Notes: generated by a model not told the origin, from the letters alone. A stretch of 6,905 nt of DNA from Chitinispirillaceae bacterium (GCA_016926315.1 JAFGOU010000239.1:1-6905); one strand, 5' to 3'. Shown: positions 1 through 6,185, counted from the stretch's first letter. A program made the numbers and translations.

Positions 1-92
1 AAATCTCATTACGGTAAAGAGATTTCTCTCCCGCTTACGCGGGCTCGAAATGACAGTACCCTTTCCACAATTGTGTGCAGACAATTTCGAGA
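1..92. repeat. Palindromic intergenic repeat, probably a dispersed element
   Basis: Several inverted repeats are packed together here. AAATCTC (1-7) pairs with GAGATTT (19-25), CCCGC (30-34) with GCGGG (39-43) around a TTAC loop, and CTCGAAAT (44-51) with ATTTCGAG (84-91). The last pair encloses a perfect 10-bp palindrome, CACAATTGTG (66-75). Read on the minus strand, the piece TGTCATTTCGAG, then a GC hairpin, then AGAAATCTC resembles short dispersed intergenic repeats that I know from many bacterial genomes. It lies downstream of dtd, so it could also help end that transcript. The family assignment rests on recall, not on a search. Confidence 0.5.
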
Positions 93-144
93 CGATTAAT
101 ATATACGATTAGGCAGGTGCAGGGTTCGGCATGACGGCGTGGTA

Positions 145-582
145 TCATTTATCAATTATCAGCGTCACCGGCCCGTCGTTTACCAGCTCGACCTCCATCA
201 TGGCCCCGAACACGCCGGTCTCGACCTTTTTCACCTGTTCTTTCATCTTCTTTACAAAGTACTCGTACAGCGCCTTTCCTTTTTCCGGCGGCGCGGCTTC
301 GATAAAGCTCGGTCTTCTCCCCCTGCTGCAATCGCCGAAAAGGGTGAACTGCGATACCACGAGCGCTTCGCCGCCTATATCCCTGAGCGAAAGGTTCATT
401 TTATCCCGCTCGTCGGAAAATATCCTGAGATCGGCGCATTTGGCGGCGAGGAAGTCGGCCATTTCGCGCGTATCATCCATATGGATACCGAGCAGGATAA
501 GGATCCCCTGGTTAATGGCGCCGACGGTATTCGAATCAATGGTAACGCGGGCCTTTTTCACCCGCTGCAACACGATGCGCAT
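145..582 (-). CDS. dtd: D-aminoacyl-tRNA deacylase (DTD)
   Basis: DTD hydrolyses D-amino acids (and glycine from tRNA-Ala) off mischarged tRNAs in the cytoplasm. This keeps D-residues out of proteins and recycles the tRNA. The 145-residue product has the usual length and full architecture of the homodimeric family: an MRIVLQRV start, the SQFTLFGD motif near residues 77-84 and the C-terminal NDGPVT motif (about 135-140). The Gly-Pro of that motif is the cross-subunit element that excludes L-aminoacyl substrates. Both signature motifs are intact, so the protein should be active. The gene follows the four-cysteine gene by 36 nt on the same strand and is probably cotranscribed. I see no Shine-Dalgarno sequence before ATG 582 (the preceding bases read TTTTTCCTCC), so initiation may be weak or depend on the upstream gene. 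The family-typical N-terminus supports this start. Confidence 0.96.
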   Translation of the reverse strand: MRIVLQRVKKARVTIDSNTVGAINQGILILLGIHMDDTREMADFLAAKCADLRIFSDERDKMNLSLRDIGGEALVVSQFTLFGDCSRGRRPSFIEAAPPEKGKALYEYFVKKMKEQVKKVETGVFGAMMEVELVNDGPVTLIIDK

Positions 583-618
583 GGAGGAAAAATAGTTCGG
601 CGAAGGCCGCAGCGGTCC

Positions 619-855
619 TTATATCTTCGCCTTGAACGCTCCGCACTCAAACGCGCCCTTCCGATCCGCCTGGTCAAGCCGGTTCAGGGTGCATAGTACC
701 AGCTCGTGGGGATTTTCATCAAGGGCGCAGAGAAGGCAGAGGGCCGGTTTTGCCACCAGGTCTGGATTCAGCCGGTTGCCGTAATCATCATAATAACCGG
801 AGAGTTCATCGTTCGGGTCGTCGAAACCGGGGATATACTCTTCCATCTCGTTCAT
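619..855 (-). CDS. Small acidic protein with four cysteines, possible zinc binding
   Basis: I do not recognise a named family. The 78-residue product starts with a strongly acidic, Tyr/Asp/Asn-rich stretch (about residues 2-32). A compact cysteine part follows, with Cys40-x2-Cys43-x11-Cys55-x15-Cys71. This spacing would suit one structural metal site, most likely zinc, although an iron site is not excluded. There is no signal peptide or membrane segment, so it should be cytoplasmic. ATG 855 is preceded by AAAGGA with about 6 nt spacing, which fixes the start; a second ATG three codons in is less well placed. The gene sits 36 nt upstream of dtd on the same strand, and its probable 5' leader contains the hairpin at 889-990. 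Good ribosome binding site, codon flow and conserved context argue that it is real. The function is unknown. Confidence 0.72.
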   Translation of the reverse strand: MNEMEEYIPGFDDPNDELSGYYDDYGNRLNPDLVAKPALCLLCALDENPHELVLCTLNRLDQADRKGAFECGAFKAKI

Positions 856-888
856 ATGCTATCCTTTGAAGCAGCGGAGATGACCAAT

Positions 889-990
889 AAAAAACCACTC
901 GGACCAGAGAATCTTCGAAGAAGGGGGAGCCCCACGTTCCAGAAGGGGCATTGAGGGTTGTTCGAAGAAAGGCGCTCTATCCGAGTGGTT
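889..990 (-). promoter_or_regulatory. Nested hairpin with U-tract: candidate attenuator or small RNA
   Basis: Four stems nest inside each other. AACCACTCGGA (893-903) is fully complementary to TCCGAGTGGTT (980-990). AGAG (906-909) pairs with CTCT (975-978), TCTTCGAA (912-919) with TTCGAAGA (961-968), and GCCCC (929-933) with GGGGC (945-949). On the minus strand the closing stem runs straight into six T residues (894-889), as in an intrinsic terminator; no such T-run follows on the plus strand. It ends about 22 nt before the Shine-Dalgarno sequence of the four-cysteine gene. That position suits a leader attenuator for the four-cysteine/dtd pair, or a small RNA with its own terminator. It matches no riboswitch class or 4.5S RNA that I can recall. 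Confidence 0.5.
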
Positions 991-1029
991 GCGTGTTTTA
1001 AAATCGTACCGTATAAACCACTACAAACC

Positions 1030-1050
1030 AGATGAAAAATAATATAACAT
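1030..1050 (-). promoter_or_regulatory. Possible extended -10 promoter for the minus-strand leader
   Basis: On the minus strand, TGT followed by TATATT (1049-1041) fits an extended -10 element. The upstream DNA is very rich in A- and T-tracts (1051-1094), as in UP-element-like promoters. No good -35 box lies at the right distance. Transcription would begin near 1034-1030 and give a leader of about 175 nt containing the 889-990 structure. Confidence 0.3.
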
Positions 1051-1059
1051 AATTTTTTT

Positions 1060-1136
1060 AAAAAACCTGTTTTTTTTCACTGCAAGTGAAAAAAGCCGCG
1101 CGCCCAATGATTAAGCGGTTAATAAAAAGGTTTTTT
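1060..1136. repeat. AT-rich divergent region with nested inverted repeats
   Basis: A perfect inverted repeat, TTTTTTCACT (1072-1081) and AGTGAAAAAA (1085-1094), surrounds a three-base GCA centre. It is flanked by a second inverted pair, AAAAAACCT (1060-1068) and AGGTTTTTT (1128-1136). The order of T- and A-tracts is opposite to that of an intrinsic terminator. It is more likely a protein-binding site or curved promoter DNA between the two divergent transcription units. Confidence 0.4.
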
Positions 1137-1144
1137 TAAAATAT

Positions 1145-1230
1145 TCCTGACGCTTTTTCTTCCTGTCAGGATAGCGGTGGAACCTGTAATGTCAAACCGT
1201 TCGATTTACCCACCTCGATACCGTGTCGAG
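1145..1230. promoter_or_regulatory. Two inverted repeats upstream of the lipoprotein operon
   Basis: TCCTGAC (1145-1151) is complementary to GTCAGGA (1165-1171). Further on, CTCGATACCGTGTCGAG (1214-1230) is a near-perfect 17-bp dyad with one wobble pair. Both lie in the gene-free stretch 856-1384, which otherwise holds no supportable gene. They may be operators or leader hairpins of the downstream operon. I found no convincing sigma-70 promoter on the plus strand. Confidence 0.3.
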
Positions 1231-1384
1231 ATGATTCTTTCAGGACCCTGGCAGGCCGGTGCCTGAACAATCCCGCACCTGCTACCGGTCTGATTTATTT
1301 TTAACGGCAGAAATAGCAACCATTGGATGGCACCGCAATAACGACCTTAAACGGTTCGTAGTAGATAAAAAACCGGGATACCCT

Positions 1385-2089
1385 GTGCGATCTTTTTTTC
1401 TGTCCATCATTGTCGCTTTCTTTGCCCTGATGTGCGGCTGTTACACGCAGTTCGCCGCGGTTGAACAAAGGCCGGACACGAAGCGACAGGTTGACATGAT
1501 GCCCGACACCCTGCAAACCAGCGACAACGAGACGTGTGTATGGGAGCGGGACTTGATGGGTTTCCCCTATCTTCGCTGCTATAAAGGGTATTACCCGAGA
1601 GAATGGTACCAGTATAACTTCTCCCCCTGGTGGTACCGCGGGGATGAACACCGTTACGGAGGAAGCCGCTGCCCTGCCTACTATTACTATGATAAAAGCT
1701 GCGGATGCTGCAGGTACTATCTTAACAATCCGGAACTTGACCACGGTTCCCGCGGCATTCCCGGAAACAGACCGTCAACCACCCGTTCCGCCGCGCACGA
1801 CACCACCGGCCGCGTCAACATTTCCGCATCGACGCGCAGTACCGTAAAGATTCCGCTGGGACACGCCGGTGCCGCATCCACGCCCTCCCTGAAATATCAG
1901 GTGCCGATCGATACGCCGGCAACGAAAAATACCGCGGCAGCCGATTCGGCGGCCCGGGTGAATGGACAAGCGGCCGTTGACTCCGTTAAAACCGACAGCG
2001 TCAGGCAGACCGGCGCAACAGCTGTCGAGCAGAGACCCTCCCCGGTTCCGCAGCAGCCGAAACCACACCGTCCGTCAAGGGGTCGTTAA
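1385..2089 (+). CDS. Cysteine- and tyrosine-rich lipoprotein, function unknown
   Basis: The open frame extends back to GTG 1259, but GTG 1385 is the better start. It has GGGA six bases upstream and yields a clean lipoprotein signal: Arg2, a hydrophobic core of about 13 residues, then Met-Cys-Gly ahead of Cys19, the likely lipidated residue. The product would be 234 residues and attached to the inner or outer membrane. Residues about 59-113 are extremely aromatic (roughly 19 Tyr/Trp/Phe in 55) and contain Cys65, 96, 106, 108 and 109, with Cys51 just before, so disulphides are possible. The last 110 or so residues are a low-complexity Ala/Ser/Thr/Pro linker with DSV/DSA repeats and a basic, proline-rich end, probably disordered. 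The stop overlaps the start of the next gene (TAATG), which suggests coupling with the outer-membrane protein. I recognise no named family. Confidence 0.75.
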   Translation: MRSFFLSIIVAFFALMCGCYTQFAAVEQRPDTKRQVDMMPDTLQTSDNETCVWERDLMGFPYLRCYKGYYPREWYQYNFSPWWYRGDEHRYGGSRCPAYYYYDKSCGCCRYYLNNPELDHGSRGIPGNRPSTTRSAAHDTTGRVNISASTRSTVKIPLGHAGAASTPSLKYQVPIDTPATKNTAAADSAARVNGQAAVDSVKTDSVRQTGATAVEQRPSPVPQQPKPHRPSRGR

Positions 2090-3363
2090 TGGGAAAAACA
2101 GCGGCCGCGCTCCTCCTGTGCCTGGCCGCCGCATCCGCCCAGCCGACCGTCAGCGCCGTGGGGGCCGGCTCCAGGGCGTATGGCATGGCCAACAACTTCA
2201 CCGCGGTGGCGAACGATTTTTCCGCGCTGTTCTGGAACCCGGCCGGCATGGCGTTCGTGCCGGTTCGGGAAGCGCATTTCGCGCTTCAGGGAAAGCATGA
2301 GGCGGCATCGGTGGATTTCGGCGGCATGACGACCGACACGGCGGCAAGAAGGGCGCGGGTATCAAGCGGCGGACTCCTGCAGTCGCTTCCGACAACACGC
2401 GGCGGGTATGCGTTTGCGCTGGGATTTTTAACCCCGTACCTGTTCGATGACCTTCGTTACCTGCGCGGGCCGGACGTGTATCAAGGTACCGCCCCGCTGC
2501 CCGGTTTTTCCGGTACGCTCCAGACCGGAGATACGCTGGTTCGCGACAGGAACAACCGCGCCGTCACCGGACAGCTCAACCTCTGGAGCGCGGGCATGGG
2601 ATGGCAGATCGCGCCCGGGCTCGGGTTCGGCTTTTCCCTGGGGCTCCTCACCGGAGGCGCAAACACACGGATTGAAAAAACGGCCTCAACGACGGCCGGC
2701 CGGCCGTTTGGCGATACGCTGTTTCGATTTGAATCCACCTATCTCGGGTATGACGCGCGGATCGGTTTCTTTTATCTGCCGACCGCGCTCGTTTCGCTCG
2801 GTTGCAGGGTGGAACTGCCCCGGTACGCGAAAATTGCCGAAAACGATTTGCTGCTCGACCGGCTCGACAACCGACAGAGCGTGGATTGGACCAGCTTCGG
2901 CCGCCTGAACTCGTCATGGAACGGCGCCCTAGGCGCGGCGCTGCACCTTCCCTATGCAACGGTTTCCCTGGAGGCGATTGCCCGCGCACCGTATCGGAAC
3001 GCAACGCCGCATACCGATGCCTCATACTGGAAAGGCGGTCTGGGGGCCGGATGCGAACTTCCGCTCCCGTGGATTTCCAGTCTCCTGCGGTGCGGGTATG
3101 CTTTTCAGCAGATCGATCAGGCAGCCATGCGGACCACCTGGGACGATGGGGGCGTTGACCCGGAGGAAAAGATCGCCGTTCTTCGCGGCCGCCACCTGAT
3201 GACCGCCGGGTATTCCCTGCTCGCGTCCGGCGGCATTTCGCTCGAGACGGCGTACGGATATCAGGTCTGGGAATTTCCCTCCACCGATCCCGCATGGAGT
3301 TCCATGATCGGCGAGCGTCATTCTGCCCATCGGGTCATGGCCTCGGTGGCGATTCGGTATTAA
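2089..3363 (+). CDS. FadL/OMPP1-like outer-membrane beta-barrel protein
   Basis: This is a 424-residue outer-membrane protein of the FadL/TodX type, a family that passes hydrophobic compounds such as long-chain fatty acids or aromatics across the outer membrane; the substrate here cannot be read from sequence. The signal peptide is clear: Lys3, a hydrophobic core, and Ala-Ser-Ala before Gln18. The mature N-terminus carries the family hallmark, GSRAYGM (27-33), then NFTAVANDFSALFWNPAG (36-53) with its NPAG. The remainder alternates aromatic and polar residues in strand-like segments and ends in VAIRY, whose terminal aromatic residue suits Bam-dependent insertion. AAGGGG lies 6 nt before the ATG, which overlaps the lipoprotein stop codon by one base. 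A more distant PorV-like or uncharacterised FadL-clan role is possible. Confidence 0.85.
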   Translation: MGKTAAALLLCLAAASAQPTVSAVGAGSRAYGMANNFTAVANDFSALFWNPAGMAFVPVREAHFALQGKHEAASVDFGGMTTDTAARRARVSSGGLLQSLPTTRGGYAFALGFLTPYLFDDLRYLRGPDVYQGTAPLPGFSGTLQTGDTLVRDRNNRAVTGQLNLWSAGMGWQIAPGLGFGFSLGLLTGGANTRIEKTASTTAGRPFGDTLFRFESTYLGYDARIGFFYLPTALVSLGCRVELPRYAKIAENDLLLDRLDNRQSVDWTSFGRLNSSWNGALGAALHLPYATVSLEAIARAPYRNATPHTDASYWKGGLGAGCELPLPWISSLLRCGYAFQQIDQAAMRTTWDDGGVDPEEKIAVLRGRHLMTAGYSLLASGGISLETAYGYQVWEFPSTDPAWSSMIGERHSAHRVMASVAIRY

Positions 3364-3384
3364 CATCACCCACACGGGAACATC

Positions 3385-5052
3385 ATGCCCTCCTTTCGTA
3401 TCAAACTCCTCAAAATACAGCGGTCGCTCTATCTCAAGAACCTGCGGCGCATACAGCAGACCCTTGTCCCGGACAAGGCGCTTGACCGCTATGCACGCGA
3501 GTACCATCGTTTCCTGCGTCACTATGCATCGATTGTTCCCGCAGTCACGCTTATCAAGCAGGTGTTGTCAAGCGATGTGGTGTATCATGGCGATTACCAC
3601 ACGCTTCGGCAATCCCAGCGGTCGGTCCTGCGGATACTGCGCGAAATCGCGGACAAACGACCCATCATATTCTGCCTCGAAATGTTCCACCGGAGCGACC
3701 AGCTCCACCTCGATCGATACCTGCGGGGCGATCTTGCGGAAAAGGAGTTCCTGAATACCATCGCCTACCGGAAGAAATGGGAATTCAGGTTTGAACACTG
3801 GCGCCCGCTTCTTGATCTCTGCAAAAAATTTCGGATCCCGGTATTCGGCATCAACGAGCCGGACGAAGGGAAACCTTCGCTGCGTGCGCGGGACGAAAGC
3901 GCCGCCGTAACGGTGGCCACGCTGGTGATACGCAATCCGGGAACGCTCGTGTATGTGGTTGACGGCGATTACCACATCTCTCCCACGCACCTGCCGGCCC
4001 GTGTCGACGAAAAGCTGCGCGCCCTGCGGATCGAGCCGAAACGCACCATCATCTATCAAAACGATGCGAACCTCTACTGGCAGCTCGCTTCGCAAGGCAG
4101 GGAAGACGCCGATGTCCTGCAGATCGATGACGAAAGCTTCTGCATCATCAACTCCACGCCCGCGAACAAACTGCAGTCATATCTCAACTGGCTGGAGTAT
4201 TCCGATGACGCCTTCCATCCCATGCACGAGGAGTGGGAGGACCTTTCCGAAGAATCCGGGAACACGACGGTCCCCGGCATTATAAAAACCATCTGCGCGG
4301 TCCTTGAATTGCCCTATCCCGACGAGGCGGTTTCCCGGCTTGAGATCTATTACGGCAGGCACCTTGATTTCATGGAAATGATCGGCGGGTCAAAGGAGCT
4401 CGCCTGCATGGAGCGGGAAATATGGAGAAAAATCAGAAAAGACGAGGGTTTTTTGCTCGAATACACCCGGGAGGAAAACGACCACTACCTGATCTATCTT
4501 CCCAATTCCAGCCTCAACAGCGCAGCCGAGGAGTCTACCCATTTTATAAACGCCGTCATGCGGGGAAAAGGCAAAAGACCGCGATTACCGTTCGACCGGT
4601 TTTATTCGACGGTCATGACCGAAACGATCGGTTTTTTCGGCTCAAAACTCATCAACGAACGGAGAAAGGTCCAGACCGTCTGCGGAATCAGAAGCTATAT
4701 CGGTTCCTTCAAAAACGCGCAGAAACCTCCGCCCAAACGGGAAAAAGCAAAAATCGACCTCTGCCACCTGCTGCTCAGGCACCGTTACCTGGAGCATACC
4801 GCGAGCGATCCTACGGCGTACGAAAAAAAGTTCCGGGAGGTATACCTCGACCGCAGGGGAATGGCCGTGGAATTCGCCACGCAGCTCGGATATATGCTGG
4901 GCGACCGTCTTTTCTACGCGGTAAAAAAGAGAATCTTTCCGCAAAAAGCGATCATCGAACTCTTTTCCGAAGATTTCTCCCGGCCGGGGAAAGCGTTTTC
5001 CCGGTACCTCGAAGTAAACGCCGCGGCCGCACAGCGCAGGGCGCGGCCATGA
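3385..5052 (+). CDS. ChaN-like protein with long uncharacterised C-terminal region
   Basis: Residues about 60-235 resemble the ChaN/haem-regulated lipoprotein domain (EreA/ChaN-like fold). They show HGDYH at 68-72, LEMFHRSDQ at 98-106, a WRPLLDLCKKFRIPVFGIN segment at 139-157 and a second GDYH at 194-197 followed by LPARV. Known ChaN proteins are membrane lipoproteins linked to haem or iron uptake. This one has no signal peptide or lipobox and begins with a basic N-terminus, so it is probably cytoplasmic. Residues about 260-555 match no family I recognise; they are charged and rich in Arg, Lys and Tyr, with no membrane segment. At 555 residues it is about twice the size of a typical ChaN. The ATG has GGGAA 4 nt upstream and lies 21 nt after the FadL-like gene; the end overlaps the methyltransferase start (ATGA). 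Function is unknown; hydrolase or haem binding is possible. Confidence 0.72.
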   Translation: MPSFRIKLLKIQRSLYLKNLRRIQQTLVPDKALDRYAREYHRFLRHYASIVPAVTLIKQVLSSDVVYHGDYHTLRQSQRSVLRILREIADKRPIIFCLEMFHRSDQLHLDRYLRGDLAEKEFLNTIAYRKKWEFRFEHWRPLLDLCKKFRIPVFGINEPDEGKPSLRARDESAAVTVATLVIRNPGTLVYVVDGDYHISPTHLPARVDEKLRALRIEPKRTIIYQNDANLYWQLASQGREDADVLQIDDESFCIINSTPANKLQSYLNWLEYSDDAFHPMHEEWEDLSEESGNTTVPGIIKTICAVLELPYPDEAVSRLEIYYGRHLDFMEMIGGSKELACMEREIWRKIRKDEGFLLEYTREENDHYLIYLPNSSLNSAAEESTHFINAVMRGKGKRPRLPFDRFYSTVMTETIGFFGSKLINERRKVQTVCGIRSYIGSFKNAQKPPPKREKAKIDLCHLLLRHRYLEHTASDPTAYEKKFREVYLDRRGMAVEFATQLGYMLGDRLFYAVKKRIFPQKAIIELFSEDFSRPGKAFSRYLEVNAAAAQRRARP

Positions 5053-5948
5053 TCGGGGCCATTCATCACGTCACGACGCTCCGGCATCCCGGTCTCGACC
5101 TGTACCGCACCCTCAGGCGTCCGCTCGAACACCGGAAGGCCGGGTTGTTTGTGGCCGAAGGAACGCGGGTGGTGGAACGGTTTCTTGAAAGCGCGCTCGA
5201 GGCGATCTCGGCCCTTCTGACCAACGCGTTATTCGAGCGGTTTCAACCACTCATCCAGCGCCGCAGGGAACCCGTTACCGTGTACCTTGCCGAAAAAACG
5301 CTGCTCGAAGCCATCGTCGGGTTCGGGTGCCATCAGGGAATCATGGCCGTCGGCAGGGTGCCGGTTCAACCATCAGTCAAGGACCTCCTGGCCGAGCTGC
5401 AAAAACCCCGCCTGCTCGCGGCAACCGACGGCATCTCAAGCGCCGAAAACACCGGCGTTCTTGCGCGTAACTGTGCGGCGTGCGGCGTCAGCGCGCTCAT
5501 TTCCGGAGAGCGCTCCGCCGATCCCTGGCTGCGCCGGTCGGTGCGCAACTCCATGGGAACCCTATTCAGACTGCCGGTTGTCTATGCCGATACGCTGGCA
5601 ACGCGGCTCAGCGACCTTCGGAAAAAGCACGATTTTCAGGTCATCGCCGCCCACCCCCGGCCCGATAGCGCGATGCTCTTTGACGCCGACTTCACACGTG
5701 ATACCTGCATCGTGTTCGGCAGCGAAGGCAACGGGATAACAGAAGCGGTTCTTTCGGAGTGCGACCGGTCAATCACGATACCCATGGCAAAAGGCGTTGA
5801 TTCGTTCAACGTGGCCAGCGCGAGCGCGGTGGTATTGTATGAGGCGATGCGGCAGAGAATGAACGAAGCGGGAAAAGAAGTACGCCCTGAGGGAATCGAA
5901 CCCCCAACCCTCTGCTCCGAAGGCAGATGCTCTATCCAGTTGAGCTAA
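5049..5948 (+). CDS. SpoU/TrmH-family RNA 2'-O-ribose methyltransferase
   Basis: This cytoplasmic SPOUT enzyme should transfer a methyl group from S-adenosylmethionine to a ribose 2'-OH in rRNA or tRNA. The open frame reaches back to 4422, but its first 209 codons only shadow the ChaN-like gene. ATG 5049 overlaps that gene's TGA by four bases and begins a 299-residue product of normal family size. Residues about 30-105 match the N-terminal RNA-binding domain (FVAEGTRVVERFLES). All three SPOUT motifs are present: ENTGVLARN (133-141), FGSEGNGI (223-230) and IPMAKGVDSFNVASASA (244-260), the last two forming the knotted cofactor site. Within the family it could act on 23S rRNA (RlmB- or TsnR-like), but the substrate cannot be fixed. 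Residues 279-299 are encoded by the antisense of a tRNA gene and are unlikely to belong to the conserved fold. Confidence 0.9.
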   Translation: MIGAIHHVTTLRHPGLDLYRTLRRPLEHRKAGLFVAEGTRVVERFLESALEAISALLTNALFERFQPLIQRRREPVTVYLAEKTLLEAIVGFGCHQGIMAVGRVPVQPSVKDLLAELQKPRLLAATDGISSAENTGVLARNCAACGVSALISGERSADPWLRRSVRNSMGTLFRLPVVYADTLATRLSDLRKKHDFQVIAAHPRPDSAMLFDADFTRDTCIVFGSEGNGITEAVLSECDRSITIPMAKGVDSFNVASASAVVLYEAMRQRMNEAGKEVRPEGIEPPTLCSEGRCSIQLS

Positions 5949-5954
5949 GGGCGC
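5881..5954 (-). tRNA. tRNA-Arg (anticodon TCG)
   Basis: The minus strand folds into a complete 74-nt cloverleaf. The acceptor stem is GCGCCCT with AGGGCGT, whose first pair is a G-U wobble. T8-A9 is followed by a GCTC/GAGC D-stem, a TCTGC/GCAGA anticodon stem with loop CTTCGGA, a five-base variable loop (GGGTT), and a GGGGG/CCCTC T-stem with loop TTCGATT; the discriminator is A. The loop gives anticodon TCG, reading CGA and related arginine codons. CCA is not encoded and must be added. The gene is convergent with the methyltransferase, whose frame continues through it and stops inside it. No other tRNA gene is adjacent. Confidence 0.95.
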
Positions 5955-5984
5955 TTTTTCGTAACCACAGACCGGCATCGCCTG

Positions 5985-6017
5985 CACCGCGTCCCGATAC
6001 GGTTCAAAACCGCGGTG
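5985..6017. repeat. Hairpin upstream of the tRNA gene
   Basis: CACCGCG (5985-5991) is complementary to CGCGGTG (6011-6017). An alternative inner stem, CGGTT/AACCG (6000-6004 with 6008-6012), overlaps the outer one. It lies where the tRNA-Arg promoter should be on the minus strand. TTGAAC (6007-6002, minus strand) could be a -35 box, but I see no matching -10 box. Significance is uncertain. Confidence 0.25.
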
Positions 6018-6080
6018 GGCGCATCCGAACCGTGGCCGGATAAAAACCCGACAACCATCCGCTACCGGTGTGGACAAAAT

Positions 6081-6117
6081 ACGTTTCGTCACCGCTACGT
6101 TGCCACCGTTCGACGTT
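6081..6117 (+). repeat. Three ACGTT boxes at exact 16-bp spacing
   Basis: ACGTT occurs at 6081-6085, 6097-6101 and 6113-6117, each start exactly 16 bp after the last; the first two are preceded by T and have ACCG in the following spacer. The boxes lie about 40-75 bp upstream of the candidate -35 box of the HTH gene, so they might bind a regulator. The motif is short and could be chance. Confidence 0.3.
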
Positions 6118-6142
6118 GGGGTTACTCGGCGCAATAATGAGC

Positions 6143-6152
6143 AATCGCGATT
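6143..6152. promoter_or_regulatory. Perfect 10-bp palindrome, possible operator
   Basis: AATCGCGATT is a perfect palindrome that ends three bases before the candidate -35 box of the HTH gene. This is a natural place for a regulator, possibly the HTH protein itself, to bind. Confidence 0.3.
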
Positions 6153-6155
6153 AAG

Positions 6156-6185
6156 TTGTCATACGATTTTTACCGAATGTATTTT
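6156..6185 (+). promoter_or_regulatory. Candidate sigma-70 promoter of the HTH gene
   Basis: TTGTCA (6156-6161) matches the -35 consensus in five of six bases. It is followed by an 18-bp AT-rich spacer and TATTTT (6180-6185), with four of six -10 matches. Transcription would begin near 6192, giving a leader of about 30 nt with the ribosome binding site GAAAGGA. Confidence 0.45.

Noticed and set aside
131..696. Two plus-strand open frames (131-595 and 139-696)
   Set aside because: Both are antisense to dtd, which has full family motifs; their translations resemble no protein.
893..990. 4.5S SRP RNA or tRNA remnant in the nested hairpin
   Set aside because: The conserved SRP apical sequence (GGAAG with its flanking loop) is missing, and only a CCGAGTGGTT stretch resembles part of a tRNA D-arm, with no cloverleaf around it.
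1072..1094. Intrinsic terminator at the AT-rich palindrome
   Set aside because: The stem is mostly A-T pairs and the tracts are in the wrong order, with no T-run after the stem on either strand.
1259..1384. N-terminal extension of the lipoprotein from GTG 1259
   Set aside because: It would bury the signal peptide 42 residues inside the protein, and its sequence does not look coding; GTG 1385 has a ribosome binding site and a normal lipoprotein signal.
2648..3522. Long minus-strand open frames (2648-3295 and 3022-3522)
   Set aside because: They are antisense to the FadL-like gene in GC-rich DNA, where long antisense frames are common; composition is Arg/Pro/Ser-rich with no recognisable motif.
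3568..4095. Minus-strand 175-codon open frame
   Set aside because: It is antisense to the conserved ChaN-like motifs, with no plausible ribosome binding site or family signature.
4422..5048. First 209 codons of the 508-codon frame that ends at 5948
   Set aside because: They lie out of frame inside the ChaN-like gene and show no family match; the methyltransferase homology begins at ATG 5049.
5769..6134. Minus-strand 121-codon open frame with a PLAQLDRASAFGAEG-type segment
   Set aside because: That segment is the well-known artefact of translating a tRNA gene; here it is the tRNA-Arg. The rest overlaps the methyltransferase and non-coding DNA.
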